A stretch of 64,000 bases of DNA from Bactericera cockerelli (GCA_024516035.1 CM044955.1:53580948-53644947); one strand, 5' to 3'; counted from the stretch's first letter, positions 21,749 to 33,999 are shown. A program made the numbers and translations. The notes: generated by a model from the letters alone, not told the origin.

Positions 21749-22439
21749 GTAAGTTTATTCAATTTCATTGAACATTTTTTTTACTATGAGATTAAGGGCG
21801 GAGTTTTATTCATAATTATCTAGACGTTTTTGTAATACTTCTGTGGAATCTGTGGAGCTGAGCTAAGTCTTGGATTTTGTATACGTCACATTGTCTTAGA
21901 TCTGGAAAACTAATACTAAGTCAGATCTCGATTTTCCACTAAATTTATTGTTTTTAAACTGTTTTTTTTTTTTTTTTTTTTACGGTGGGATTTTCAGTTT
22001 TTAACTTCTTTCACCTAAAACTGAATAAATTTCTCAAGAATCATATTTCAGAAAAAAATTGGTAATCTTTTTTTAAAAAAAATTGGTAATTTATTGAAAG
22101 GTCAATTATTACTCTTTTTGTTTTCTTCATTTTAATTTTTATTTTTTCTTAAATTGTAATTTGCGCAAGTTATTATTGTCCTGGTCCTTGGGAGTAGTTA
22201 GTAATGAGTGACCTGCATTTACTTGTTTTCTTCAAAGCGGTTCAAAGACTTCAACCAGGGACCATTTGCATGGTAAGCAATTAACTTACCACCAGACCAA
22301 CCGTGATTTATAAAAGTTTACTATTGCAATATCTCACAATCAGGACTTACTTTGATAAGAACATGCGATGAAATAACAGTACATGGGAACTGTAAATTAA
22401 TTGAACAAGTTGCCTTATTCTGTGGTCTTACGGCATAGT
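21749..22439. other. Intron with T-rich tracts
   Basis: Poly(T) at about 21962-21981 and A/T-rich filler. No exon is recognised. Confidence 0.45.
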
Positions 22440-22680
22440 GAGACTTGATCGGTTTAGTGTAGTGGTTGTGACCACAGCTCATCGTCTAGAGGTCGTGAGT
22501 TCGAATCTAAGGTTAGAAAGAATTTTTAATGGAAATTTCTCTTACCCCGCAAAAGTAGACAACACGTGAGTTGACATTTTCGGCCCAACCGAAGTGAGAT
22601 TTCCAGCGTTTGGATTGTATTGAATCCACGGTCCTGAGTTAATCAATCAGGACTTCAAGACGTTAAATCAAAATTGAAAT
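22440..22680 (+). repeat. Divergent SINE-B copy
   Basis: TTTAGTGTAGTGGTTGTGAC (A box), GTCGTGAGTTCGAATCTAAG (B box), then AAACACGTGAG-like sequence and a degraded tail TCCAGCGTTTGGATTG. Confidence 0.5.
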
Positions 22681-22849
22681 GTAAATTACAAAGTTAATAC
22701 TAAGACTGAATACAGTGATTACTATGAAGAGATCCCCCAAAAAAGAAATAAACTTCTTCATAATTATTCAAACATTCCAAGGATTCATGAAAGCTTTTAA
22801 AATACTAAACTTTCAAGGCTTCAAGAAAGTAGCTTTCAGCTCCAGCCAA

Positions 22850-23070
22850 GGAAGGTCAGTAATATAGGTCAACGCCTGCTGGGGTCAGGAATATAGGTCA
22901 GTTGTCCTGACCATGTACCGACATGGTTTCATAACCCGGTATGTAGGAAGAGGAAGAGGTCCCGATGACGTAATAACCAGTTCAAGTCCGGTCTATGTGG
23001 TCCCCCAGACACACATTCTGACCACGATAGAACCACATAAACTCAGCCTGGTTACGTCACTGATCTCGTT
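22850..23070. repeat. Short imperfect repeats of AATATAGGTCA type
   Basis: GGTCAGTAATATAGGTCAAC and GGTCAGGAATATAGGTCAGT lie close together at about 22855-22905; the rest up to 23070 is unclassified. Confidence 0.3.
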
Positions 23071-23329
23071 GTTTTAGTGTTGAATCTTTTTAAAGACCAG
23101 TCAGATATTAAGTAAAAAATTCTTGTAAACATTCAGTGACATGAAGCTCCAAATTCAACCAATTTGGGCAAGGGTGTTTCTTTACAGTTTTACTGTAAAT
23201 ACACGCCCTTTAAATTTATGTTTAAATTTACTATTCAGTGGGCTAAAATTAAATAGTGTTTCACAGCTTTTCAATGTAACCGTGAAGTAATAGCTAGGTA
23301 CCCACCTAACTGACTTAACCTAATTTATA

Positions 23330-23410
23330 TAATAATAATAATATCGCCTTATTTATACTGATCGATTAGGACTATTAAAGTCCCATTATTCCAGCAGTAA
23401 GCCCAAGACC
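23330..23410 (-). repeat. SINE-A tail fragment
   Basis: (AAT)n, ATCGCCTTATTTATACTG and CCCATTATTCCAGCAGTAAG are the reverse complement of the SINE-A 3' tail. Confidence 0.7.
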
Positions 23411-23494
23411 AGGCGCGGCCGGTGGGAATTTGGTTTGGGGGTGCTGTCAAAATTTTACGAAAAGAAAAACTATGCAACATTTAATACATGTCTG

Positions 23495-23590
23495 CAAGGC
23501 CTAGTGGTGAAGTGGTTATGTCAGGGAGAGGAAATTCTAACTAGGAGGTCAATAGTTCAAGTCTCACGTGTGGTGATTTTCGAGAATTCT
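23495..23590 (+). repeat. tRNA-like head fragment
   Basis: GCAAGGCCTAGTGGTGAAGT resembles an A box and CAATAGTTCAAGTCTC a B box; the tail is unknown. Confidence 0.35.
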
Positions 23591-23799
23591 GTTAGAGTGG
23601 TTAGGTATCATAATAAATAATTTGTTTTAATTTATAAAAAATGATTAGCTGACGCAAATATATTATGATGATAATTTTGGAATAACGTTTATTTTTCACA
23701 ACCATTGTAGATTTTTTTTCAACATGCATGAGAAAAAAAATGTTCAAAAGAAAGAAAATAAGAATTTATAAAGGACTTACTCTTTACTCTACTGATTAT

Positions 23800-23871
23800 T
23801 TGGAGAAGAATCCATTCGCTGGATTTCGAACAAAACTTGTGAATGGCTTTTTCATTGAAGTCAGAATCAAA
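23800..23871 (+). pseudogene. Possible decayed E2 (UBE2R/UBE2G-like) fragment
   Basis: The frame reads LEKNPFAGFRTKLVN then GFFIEVRIK. The first UBE2R2 coding exon in this window has LQEEPVEGFRVKLVN and later LFEWEVAI at the matching place, so about half of some 25 positions agree, with GFR-KLVN the strongest block. Nothing else of the E2 fold is visible nearby and no clean splice sites bound it. It lies on the opposite strand to UBE2R2. It may be a relic of a duplicated or retroposed E2 gene, an exon of a different E2, or coincidence. Confidence 0.3.
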
Positions 23872-24299
23872 TATGTATGTTTGAAATCATTTTTTTGACA
23901 AGTGGAAACAAAGAAATCTTAGTCTTAATAAGATGTCAACAGAATAGATTTTGTTTTTCCATACCTGCTTTGAAATGTTATTACCTAATTCCTATGTGAT
24001 AAAAAAAACAATACATTCTATACTTTTTTCATTAAAAGTAAAAATATACATTTTTAACTTTAAAGAGAATGAATTGATAATGTTAATTTAATTTTATTAT
24101 CCTTTATAAGAAGTTTCAAACCCAACTTAAATTGATTGCACAAATTTAATCTCAAAATGAATTCAAAAAGGATAAAATAAATGTTATAATTATAGACCGA
24201 TATGTTTACAAAACTTTGGGTAAAATAAACTGTTAGGTAAATTCAATGATTAATTGTTATTTGTTACACTGTACTTTAAATCATTAAATAAATTGTAAC

Positions 24300-24399
24300 N
24301 NNNNNNNNNNNNNNNNNNNNNNNNNNNNNNNNNNNNNNNNNNNNNNNNNNNNNNNNNNNNNNNNNNNNNNNNNNNNNNNNNNNNNNNNNNNNNNNNNNN
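24300..24399. other. Assembly gap (100 N)
   Basis: Exactly 100 N, the conventional placeholder for a gap of unknown size. It lies between the last visible patched-related exon and the last visible UBE2R2 exon. Any peptide spanning it is meaningless. Confidence 0.99.
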
Positions 24400-27300
24400 T
24401 TACATGAGTAATGTGTTTTAATAAAAAAATATAGATTACCTAGGCTTAATTCATACAAATTACTCTTAAATAATTAAGTTTTAAAAGTAAATTTAATTCA
24501 TCTAGTATCTGCAACGAGAGTCCCTCGCGATTTCTATACAAACTTTTACAAAATAAAAAGGACAAATAGATACCTGAAGCAAGAGAGAATAAATAAATTA
24601 CGAAAGGATGTGCTATAGTAAAATATTTTTTTTTTTTTTAAGCACAAAAAAATACACGTGTCTAAGTAAAGCAAGTAAGGAGACAACACCAGAATCCAAA
24701 TTTTAACGTTTTGAACTTGTTATGTTATGAAGTTTTTTCTCACTCTATACTTGAAAAAAGCATGCAGCTTTTCATGCCAGAATAAATAGCAGGACATTTT
24801 AAAAGAAAAAGTCAATTCATATAACAACCAGTAAGGAGAAATTATAATAAAATAAAAAATATAACTACAGTAAAAGTAAGGTGTCTAAGTGAGATTACTA
24901 CACTAAATTCATATTAAAATACAATCGAACACAAGAAAAACTATTGAATGTGCTAGAACTATCATGAAACAAAATTATATTTAATCTAATGTATCGACGA
25001 TAGATATTAGCGAACAGAATAATCCTTAAGTACTTTAGAGAGACAATATTTTAGTTCTTTGTGAAGAAAATAGGCAAGAAACAAAATGAAAAAAAACAAC
25101 TTCTCACTTTAAAGAAAACCTAATAAGAATCTTATCCGCAAACTTCGCGAATTTCAATTGAGTTATACTATGAATAGGTACAGAAATTATAATGTTGTTC
25201 TTACCTGTCACCCCCCCAACAAATCAAGACTCAGTTTACCCTAGCTAATGCATTGCATATTGCATAACTTTTAGATTAACTGGAGTACATGGAAAAAATC
25301 AGGAGAAATTCATAAGAAAAATTATGATAATTTTATAGCTTAAATCATGCTATGAATAGCTACCTTAGATTAGTTTTTTGAAACCCACCTAAATCAATAT
25401 TGATATAGATTTGTTGACTCAGAAATCCTAGTCATTTAAAACGTTTGCTTTGCAAAAAAAGATGGCGTTAATATAAAATGAAATCTAGTTCAAAATGAAA
25501 ATTTTGTGGAAGAGAGAAGAAAGCACTGTGTAAAAGAAAATATAATGTCACACAGTAAAAAAAACCTTTTTTTTTCAGAAAAGAAATTAAATACTAGGAA
25601 CATTTTTTTATATTTATAACTTACATAAAAAACCTAATATAAAGCTTGGCACAAGCACCTGTTAGAACAACAAATATTGCGAATACAAAGCCATTTTATA
25701 TTGAACAGAGAAATTTATTGAAAAGTATGTGAATCAAATCGCAAAAGAGAATAACCCTTTTATTTTTAAATACCCTCAATCCACACAGGAACTCACTCAT
25801 TGATTGGAGTATGTTCTTGTATTGAAACTGATTGATAAAAATTTAATATTTTACTAGATATGTAGGTATGTAATGTAATTAGGTTTTTCAAACATTGAGT
25901 TGGAGGTAGAGTTTAAAATATTTAAACTTCATCTCAAGTTTCATTTATGCATAATTTTCTGAAGATTTTTTGCGTGGACTGATTCGATTGTAATGAACAC
26001 GGAAGTTACTCACTCATATTGCCAGTCTAGGAGGCTGAGAGAAAGCACTTCCCCTGAACCAATCGGTTGGGAGTTCGATCATTGCCGGGGTCAAAAATTT
26101 CCAACAAAATATTACCATCCAGATTGGCTATTAAGTATGTCTCATGTTGCAGGAATCAAGCATTGTAGTACATAATGCAATTTCTAAAATTTTCGTTGCC
26201 ATGAATAAGCTCTGTGCCAAGTATTGCTAGTTCTGTATAATAGAAATAAAAGAATAACAGGGGAATTCAGCCTAGATACCTATTAATCTAACCATGTTTA
26301 AGAAGGTCAATAAATAAGAATGATACATCATTTTCTTAAAAAGCTCTGGTAGTCTATAATTAAATCGTATTATGTTCGAGCACAATTTAGTAATTGGGTC
26401 ACTAAATTTCACTCGAGTAAAAGAAACTCTCAAGGCTGGCCTTGGTTAAAAACAATAGTTTTACTATTAAAAAAAGGAATATTAGAAGTTGTCATGGTGA
26501 TAACAATATTAATTAACCCTCAAAAAGTCTATTTTTGGAAATATAAAATTAATCTTTTATGGATAATATCTTACTTAGTAAAATTCAGAAACCTATTATT
26601 TAATACCATGTCATACGACGAAAATTAAAATATTTGTGTGAATCACAAGAGTTATCTAACATTACTCAAACCAGACTTACTAAAATGTGCCATGCTATGT
26701 ATTCGAACCACTGACTAATGGATTACGAGTCTTCTGTCATATAGATCAAGTTATATCAGATTAGAGTAAATTTATTGTTTTACAATGCGGTATGCAGAAA
26801 AGAAGAGGTTAAACTTAATTATGTAAGAACAAAACTGGACACGTCAGCTGTCTAACTTGGACGGACTTAAAATCAACGCTTTTCATAAAACGGAATTCAA
26901 AACACAAATTCCAACGCAATGGGGTTCTCAGGATAAAATCAATGCAGATGCAGATGACTCACGAGATTCTTAGGGTATGTTTTTTTTAGTATCAAAAATT
27001 GCTTGAAAAGTGCAAACGAATTTAATGAATGTCATATATTTTATACATGCAATCAGAAATTTCTTTACCAGACTGTTAAAAAAAAAAAACATGAATAAAA
27101 CCCCATTAAAAACAATTAAAACTAGTGCAGATAATGGACACTTTCATTCTATTTCTTTCTGAAATGAATCAGTAAATACAATACACATTCATTGAACTGA
27201 AATTCGGAAGTTGCCATAGTTTAGCAATTAGAAAATTTCGAATTAGAAATTTCGTCTAATTGATTTCGTTTAAATTGGGGGTTCAATCAAGCTTTCAATT

Positions 27301-27972
27301 TTGTTTTGAGCTCTACCAGTAGGGGGGGATTGAATTTAAGTCGAATCCATATCACCTGGTGATAGAATCACCAATTTATCATCGTATATTAGTAATCAAG
27401 TGAAGTACTCTCCTATACAAAGATTTCGACTGATGCAGCAGAAACTTGCCCCGTCTTTCTTCATGCTCCCAACATCTTCAGGTTCTTTTGTTATAATCTG
27501 AAAAAAAAAAAGATTGGTATTAGATTTAAATTGAATTCCAGGGAAGTTCTTTTGATATAATCTGAGAAAAAAAAGTTATAGCGATGATTCAATTTCAACG
27601 AAAAAGAAAGTTACATAATTTTGGGTTTCACATTGCATGGTTAAAAATAAATCATAACAATTACAAAAAATAAAATATCTACTGAATGCAACTGAATAGT
27701 ACGCCAGTCTGGTAATCTAGGTTTCATGGGGAACAGTGTTGGTTCGAGTATCACCTAATTCATGAAATTTTTCATATACTACCTATTAAGCAAATGACTA
27801 CACAGTAATAACACTCTGGGGTGAGGTCGTAAAATTTAAAACATAAGAAATGGCGAAATTAATAGACAAAATCAAATCTCAAGTCATGACTTAGCATTAG
27901 TTCCCATTTAAACAATTCGCAAAATCTAGATTTAGCGCCACAGAGGTATTACAAAAACTAGTAATTCCGCCC
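24400..27972. other. AT-rich stretch without a supported gene
   Basis: This stretch is more uniformly AT-rich and poorer in the SINEs common elsewhere. A tRNA-like fragment lies at about 26020-26095 (GGGAGTTCGATCATTG). A possible minus-strand acceptor with a long pyrimidine tract at about 27495-27515 precedes an open stretch of 33 codons (about 27400-27497); I cannot link it to any gene. A near-duplicate of that acceptor region occurs at about 27545-27577. Confidence 0.4.
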
Positions 27973-28070
27973 TATAATAATAATAATAATACTCTTTAGT
28001 GGAAGGTAACCATCAGGCGAGGTTAATGCTCAAAGCATTTTCTACCACCTAACCCTCAGAGTCTTATTAA
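27973..28070 (-). repeat. SINE-E tail fragment
   Basis: (AAT)n, then ACTCTTTAGTGGAAGGTAAC and CTCAAAGCATTTTCTACCAC, matching 46707-46900 and 50040-50130. The tRNA-like head is lost here where the corrupted stretch begins. Confidence 0.65.
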
Positions 28071-28075
28071 GAAGA

Positions 28076-29215
28076 ATTTTGAAAGGAAAGAGAAAAAATT
28101 TTTAAAAAGAAAAAAAATTTGTTTTTTTGAAAAAGGAAAAGAAAAAAAAAAAAGGAAAGAAAAAAGAATTAGGGGAGGAAAACAAAAAGAAAAAAAAAGA
28201 AAAAAACGAGGGGGAATTTTTAAAAAAAAAGAAGGGGAAAAAATTTTGGGAAGAAGAAAAAAAATTTTATAAAAAAAAAAAAAAAAATTAGATGAATTGA
28301 AAGAAGGGGGAAAGGGGGGGAAAAGGGTTTTGGGAGAAAATTTAAAAAAAATTTTTTAACAAAAGAAAGATTAAAAAGAAAAACAAAAAAGGGGGAAAAA
28401 AGGGCGAAAAAAGGTGTAAAAAAAAAAGGGCGGAAAAAGGGAAAGAAAGGGGAAAAAAAGAAAAGGACGGGGAAGGGGAAAAAAAAGGGGAAAGAAAAAG
28501 AAGGAAAAAGGGGAAAAAAAAAAGAAGAAATTTTAAAAAAAAGGGAAGGAAAAAAGGCGGGGAAAAAAAGGGAAAAAAAAGAAAAAAAATAGAAGAAAAG
28601 GGAAAAAAAAAGAGGAAAAAAAACGGGAAAAAACGGGGGGAAAAGAAAAAGGAAAATTTTTAAAGAAGAAAAGGCTTTAACCCGAAAAGGAAAGAAGAAT
28701 TAAAAAAAAAAAAAAAAAAAGCCCCAAAAAAAGGGAATTGGGGGAAATTTTTAAAAAGAAGAAAAAACCGGGGGAAAAAAGAAGAAGCGAATGCCAAGGG
28801 TGGAGGGGGAAAAGGGGGGGGAAAGGGTTTGTTGGGGCGAAGTTAAAGGGGAAAAAAAGAGGGGGGAAAAAGGGGTTTTTAAAAAAAAGGGGGGAAAAAG
28901 CCGGGGAAAAAAAAAGGAAAAGGGGAAATTGGAAAAAGATGTAAAAAGAAGAAGCCTAGAATGGGGGGGAAAAAAAAAAAAAAAGGGGAATTGGGTAAAA
29001 AGGGAAAAAGGGGAAGAGAGAAAAGGGAATGGAAGGTGGAAGAAGGAATTTTTGAAGGGGGGAAAGGGGGGAGGGGGAAAAGGGGAAATTTGGTTAGAAA
29101 AAAAAGGGGGACAAAAAAAGGGGAGAGGGAGGAAAAAAAGAAGGAGCAGAAAGAAAAAGGGGGGAAAAAAGGGGAATTTTTTTGGGGAGAAAAAGGGAAA
29201 AAATGGGAAAAAAAT
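28076..29215. repeat. Purine-only homopolymer-rich tract, suspected consensus error
   Basis: About 1.1 kb is almost entirely A and G in long homopolymer runs with no stable period. It may stem from a GA-rich simple repeat, but the run-length noise looks like unpolished long-read consensus. Lysine/glycine-rich translations are artefacts. Confidence 0.8.
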
Positions 29216-30300
29216 TTGTTACCCCTGTAGTTTTAACCTTTCCCGGGGGAAAAATTTTTTCCTGTGGAGAGGAGGGAGAAAAGTTAGCATGTAAATTGTA
29301 CTTTTTGGCCAGCGGGGGTGTATCATTTTTCCCTTCAAAACCCCCCCGGTGGAATTTTTTTTCTGTGGAGAGAGGAGGGGGGGAATTTTTTGCTTTTTGG
29401 GGTTTTTTAAACCCGGGGCCGGGGGGGATTGTTTCTGTGGAAAAGGACGGGGAATAGTTGCATGTAAATATTTTCTTTTAGGGGCCCCCGGGTTTTGGGG
29501 GGTATCACCCCTTTTCCGTTCAAAAACCCTCGGTGGACATTGTTTCCTTTTTGGAAAAAGGGGGAGGGGGGGGTTTTTTTGCATGTAAAATTTTTAAAAG
29601 TCGGGGGGCACTTTTTTCCTGTGGGAGGGGGGAGGAAATTTTAGCATGTAAATATAGTCATGGCCGGGGTGGAGGGGTTTCCCCTTCTGTTAAAACGTCC
29701 GGGGGGACACTTTTTTCCCTTGAAAGGAGGATGGGAAATTGTTAGATTAGTTTAAAAACCCTTTTCGGGGCACTTTTTTCCTGTGGAGGAGGTGGGGGTT
29801 TGTTGCTTTAAAATAGGCTTAAGGCCGGTGGGAATTTCCCCAACCTTCTCCTTTTTCTAACCGTCCGGTGGACCCTTTTTTCCGTGGGAGGGAAAAGGGA
29901 GAATTTGTTAGCATGTAGTTTTAACCCCCGGGTGGACATTTTTTTCTGTGGAGGAGGTGGGGAATTGTTAGCGAATTTTTTAAAACCCCCCCGGGGGAAA
30001 ATTTTTCCCCTGTGGGGAGAGGGATGGAAAAATTTTGATTAAAATTTCAACCCGGGGCCCGGGGGGACATTGTTTTTTTGGGAGAGGTAGGAAAATTTTT
30101 TAGCATGTGTTTTCAACCGTCCGGGGAACTTTTTCCGTGGAGGGAAAGGGAAAAATTGTTGCATGAAATTTTTTAACCGGGTGGTGGATTGTTTTGTGGG
30201 GGGAGGATGGGGGAATTGTTAGTTTTAAAAACCGTCGCTGGCCAGGTGGGGTGTACCTCCTTCTCCTTTTTTAATCGTCCGGTGGAAATTGATATTGTGT
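29216..30300. repeat. Degraded ~65-75-bp tandem repeat, homopolymer-inflated
   Basis: A unit of the form GGTGGACATTGTTTCCTGTG, GAGGATGGGGAATTGTTAGC, ATGTAAAT recurs perhaps 12-16 times with widely varying G, C, T and A run lengths. Variation is concentrated in run length, which suggests sequencing or consensus errors on top of a real minisatellite. Confidence 0.6.
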
Positions 30301-30487
30301 CTTGGGGGGGGAAAAGGATGGTACTTATTAACTGTAGAAAAGGGGACTTGCCCTTTGGGCAGATAATTATAAAAAATATGCCTTTTTTAACCCCCCAAAG
30401 GGAATTTTCCCCCCCTTTTTTTCCCCGTGAAACCCCCAAAAAGGATGGTATTATTGGGTAAAACCCCCAAATGGGGGGGAAACCCCT

Positions 30488-30565
30488 TTTTCTCCCCCGG
30501 GCTGGGTTTCGAACCGCGCCTCTCAAATCTCTGGTTCAGGGTGCCGCCTTTATATGAGCTCGGGA
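30488..30565 (-). repeat. SINE-A head, corrupted copy
   Basis: GGGCTGGGTTTCGAACC, CTCTCAAATCTCTGG, GTGCCGCCTTTA and GAGCTCGGGACA match the SINE-A head in order, but with single-base losses and inflated runs not seen in other copies. It serves as an internal quality marker for this region. Confidence 0.65.
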
Positions 30566-30599
30566 CAGAAGGCTGAAAAACCCAATAAAAAACCATCTT

Positions 30600-31320
30600 G
30601 TAATGGGAAGCCCCCCCACTGGGATTTAAGTTTTCCCTATATCATTAAATTTTTTAAAAAATGTTTTCATGTTCTTTATAACTCATTAAAAATTTTTGTT
30701 TTTCCTATATGCTTAATATTCCCCAAAAATTTTTTCGCGTATTCCTTATCGTAATAATATTGTTTGTATTTTATCATTCGTTTTGTTTTTTACTTTTAAT
30801 TCCTTTTAAAATTTTTCATATTTTAAATCACTTCAATTTTTAATGTTTCTTTATTTCATTACTCTAATAATGTTTATTTCCCCTCATCATTCCAAAAAAT
30901 TTTTTCTTTTTAAAATTAAAAAATGTTATATATTTTATCATTCCAAATTAAGTTCTCATATTTTTTTCATTACCTAATAATGTTCAAATTTTTATCATTC
31001 CCCTTAATAATTTTCTTTTTTTCCCTCCCATTATTTAAAAAAATTTTTTTCTTAAAATTTTAAAACACTTAAAAAATTTTTTCAAATTTTTTCTCATTCC
31101 CCAAAATTTAAAATTTTCCCCTCACTTACCTAAAAATATTCTCGTTTCCCCTTTCACTTCCAAATTTAATTTTCTTGTATTTTCATCATTCCCCAAAAAA
31201 TTTTTTAAAAATTTTTTTTAAACTTTCAATTTTAAAGTTCATATTTTTAACCCCTACCTAAAATGTTCTATATTTCTTCCTATTTTTTTAATTTTTAAAA
31301 ATTAAAATTTTTAAAAATTA
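30600..31320. repeat. AT-rich tandem repeat, homopolymer-inflated
   Basis: Repeats built on TTTATCATTCC/CATTACCTAATAATGTTC recur about every 40-60 bp with noisy run lengths. Confidence 0.5.
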
Positions 31321-32850
31321 AAAGGGCTGGGGACCCCCTGTTTATTTTTTGGGGGGTTCCAAAAAAATGTACATATTAACATTGGAAAAGATTAAAAAAA
31401 TTACTTCCTTTTAATAATTTTCGTTTTTCCTTTTCATGCCTTTAGTGTTTCCCCGCGTTGTAAAGACGCTCGTAATTTGGGGGGATTTTTAGGTGTTGGG
31501 TCGTTCAGGAGTGAGATCAGGGGAAAAGGGGAATTTTTGGAGGGGAAAAGGTTTTTTTTTTTTTTTTTTTAAAAATTTAAAAATTTTTTATTAGTTTTTT
31601 AATTTTTTTATTTTTTTGATTTAGGGTAAAATTTTTTTAGATTTTTATGGGGGCGCCCCTTTTTGATGGAAATAAATAAAGGACAAAGAGTGAAATGGGT
31701 TTTTGAAATTTTTTTAAATTTTTAAAAAGAAAAAAAAAAGAATTTTTTTATTTCAAATTTTAATAAAAAAATAAAAAAAACCGAAGAAGACTTTTGGTGT
31801 CAAGGGTTAACGCGTATTGGTTTTAAAACCCGGGTTTGGGGTAGGGATCCTTGTTTTAAATCCCCAAATGTTTTTTTTTTTTCCCCATTAATTTGGTTTG
31901 GGAAAAACATAATAAAAGGGGCTCTGAGGTTAGGTGGAGAAAATGTTTTGGGCTTAAAACCCCCCCTTGGTTAACCTTCCCCCGAGGAGTTTTTTGTTTT
32001 TTGTCCTTCTTTTCGGGAAAAATAACAAAGAGGGATTGAATTTAAATTTAATTAATGATTTAAATGGGTTCGGGGGAAAAGAAACAAAGATTGCCTCCCC
32101 TTTGTTTCTATTTTTTCTTTTGTTTTTATTTCAGGCTGTGGGTTTAAATTTGATGCGTTTCCAAAAGTTTTCCCTAAAAATAAAATGTAAAAAAGTATGT
32201 AAAAAATTAAAGGTAGATATGTGAGGGTCCAATTTTATTACCGTTAAAAGGGAAAGTGCAAAACAGATATTGCATTCGCCTGTTCCGAAGGGGTAAAAAA
32301 TAGAAAGGGGTGCTTAAAATTTTAAAATAAAGTTTTAAAAAAGTAGAAAAATTTAGTAAAATTTTTATTTTCAAGAATAAAAAGTTTCCTAATTCAATTT
32401 GAAATTTTTTTAAATAAGAACTGCGGGTTTCCCCTCAAAATAAAAATTTAGTTGAAAAAAAATTGCATCTGGGGATCAAAATGTAGATTCGAGATTAGAG
32501 GAACCCCATCGCGCTTTTTTGGGGGCGTCTATTTCTGTCTTTTGTCTAAAAACCCTCGCCCCCGTAGAATCTCGGACCCCCAAAAAAAAATTTTTTTTTT
32601 GGCGGGGTTCAAAACCCCCCCTATTTTCTGATGGGAAATTTGACCCCGCCAGTGTATTTGCCCCTTCCCTGGTTATAATTTTTTTTTTTTTTTTTTTTTT
32701 CATTCTTTTATTTTTATGTATAAAACTGGATTTTTTTTTTTTTTCAACTATAGGTAAAAACCTTTTTAAGCTTTAGTTTTACGATTTAGTGGGTTTTTGG
32801 GAAACTTGTAAAATGGGTATCGCCCGTCAATTATAAATAATAAAAAAATA
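31321..32850. other. Low-confidence sequence with inflated homopolymers
   Basis: Runs of 4-9 identical bases are the rule here, unlike the flanks. Fragments look like tRNA-type SINE heads (for example near 32625-32665), but none is intact. Exons could be hidden by frameshifts. I can support no gene. Confidence 0.5.
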
Positions 32851-32853
32851 CAG

Positions 32854-32960
32854 GGTGGGCCATTTATTTTCACCCCGTTTATTTTTGTGATAGAACTAGA
32901 ATGAGTTACAATCGATTGCAACATTTGAGCTGTCAATGGTGGAAGATATATTGTCGCGCC
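32854..32960 (+). mobile_element. Terminal fragment of a mariner-type element
   Basis: TACAGGGTGGGCCATTTATT after a TA resembles the end of a Tc1/mariner element and differs from the MITE at 8686. No matching right end or transposase is visible. Confidence 0.35.
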
Positions 32961-33089
32961 GTGCGGCCTCTACACGAGCGGGGATGGTTTCGTAAAGAAA
33001 AACAATAATAGAACATGGGACTGGAAGGAGTCTAGAGGTCTGGGCGTCCATATTATAATCTTTTCACCACTTTTTTTTAAGTTTCCATG

Positions 33090-33322
33090 TCTGGACTGGG
33101 GGGGACTATAAACAGGGAGTAGACCAGCAGTTCTGGCTGGGGGATATAAACAGGGAGTAGACCAGCCGTCTAGCTGGGGGACTATAAACCGGGAGTAGAC
33201 CAGCATTGGCTTGGTTTCTGGGGGCCCTTGTCATTATTATCCTCCTTGTAAAGACAGTGGTGAAGTGCTCAGTCATTCCTCCACTGTTTGGCTACCATCG
33301 TTCACGATGACGCACCCTATGT
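33090..33322. repeat. 38-bp minisatellite family, ~3 units plus conserved flank
   Basis: Three units with ACTATAAACAGGGAGTAGAC precede the flank GCATTGGCTTGGTTTCTGGG...CTACCATCGTTCACGATGAC seen also at 19070 and 61580. Confidence 0.75.
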
Positions 33323-33525
33323 AAAGATGATTTATTTTATATTTTACAATAACATCTTCAACAAACACTGAGGGTATACCCCCTTCAAAAGATAAAAAAA
33401 ATCTTGTGCTGAGGTGGGGAATACTTTGGTATCTGTGGCCTTTTTACGGACACGGAGTACGGAATTACTCGTATTATGTATGTACTTGTATGTTACTACA
33501 ATAGTACATAAATGAATAAGGTTAC

Positions 33526-33623
33526 CTGACGTTCTGAGTGGGGTTCCATCGCTCACAGGGCATCTCGCCGGACTGTGGATCGTCTATGGGCGGGTGGAGG
33601 ATGGAAATACAGAGGTCGCCGTT
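33526..33623 (-). CDS. UBE2R2: UBE2R2/CDC34-type E2, catalytic exon
   Basis: On the minus strand this exon reads NGDLCISILHPPIDDPQSGE then MPCERWNPTQNV plus two bases. This matches the active-site region of CDC34-class E2s: the Cys is residue 93 when counted from the ATG at 59274, the position known in CDC34/UBE2R. The acidic insertion typical of the class (DDPQSGE...CE before RWNP) is present. The acceptor is TTGGCTTTCAG and the donor AG/GTAAC (33525-33521). It follows the exon ending at 57541 in phase 0, so the intron is about 24 kb. The enzyme charges ubiquitin and works with SCF ligases. The next exons (the remainder of the UBC fold and the acidic C-terminal tail) should lie at lower coordinates and are not visible. 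Confidence 0.9.
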
Positions 33624-33999
33624 CTGAAAGCCAAGACACGGAAGGAAAACTTATTAATATTTAATTATTTGCACATGATGTTTTTTATATTTAATTATTT
33701 AAACTGTTGGCATAATGGGACTACCTGTCTTGCGCTGACAGTTCTAAATAGAGCAATACCTTTAAACTTATTTATTTCAAGATAAATGGGAGGGTACAGG
33801 GGAAAGAAAAAACACCTTCATAATATGTAATTTTTAATTTGCGATTTTTTAAAAATCAGGTTTTTTTTTATTCATGGGTTTTTTCCTGTACCCTGCAAAT
33901 GGTTTGAGCAGACTTTAAGAAAACAAGGCGCATACGTGTATTTTTGATGTAATATGAATGGTTTTTTTAGGCTTTTTTTATTCGAATGAAAATTTTCTA

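Noticed and set aside
27400..27515. Terminal UBE2R2 exon on the minus strand (IITKEPEDVGSMKKDG)
   Set aside because: A good acceptor is present and a few residues could be aligned with the IIRKQV...EKDG region of CDC34, but identity is too low and the needed preceding exon is missing.
28738..29745. Several Lys/Gly-rich frames up to 167 codons
   Set aside because: Purine-only, homopolymer-inflated sequence without stops; no protein signature.
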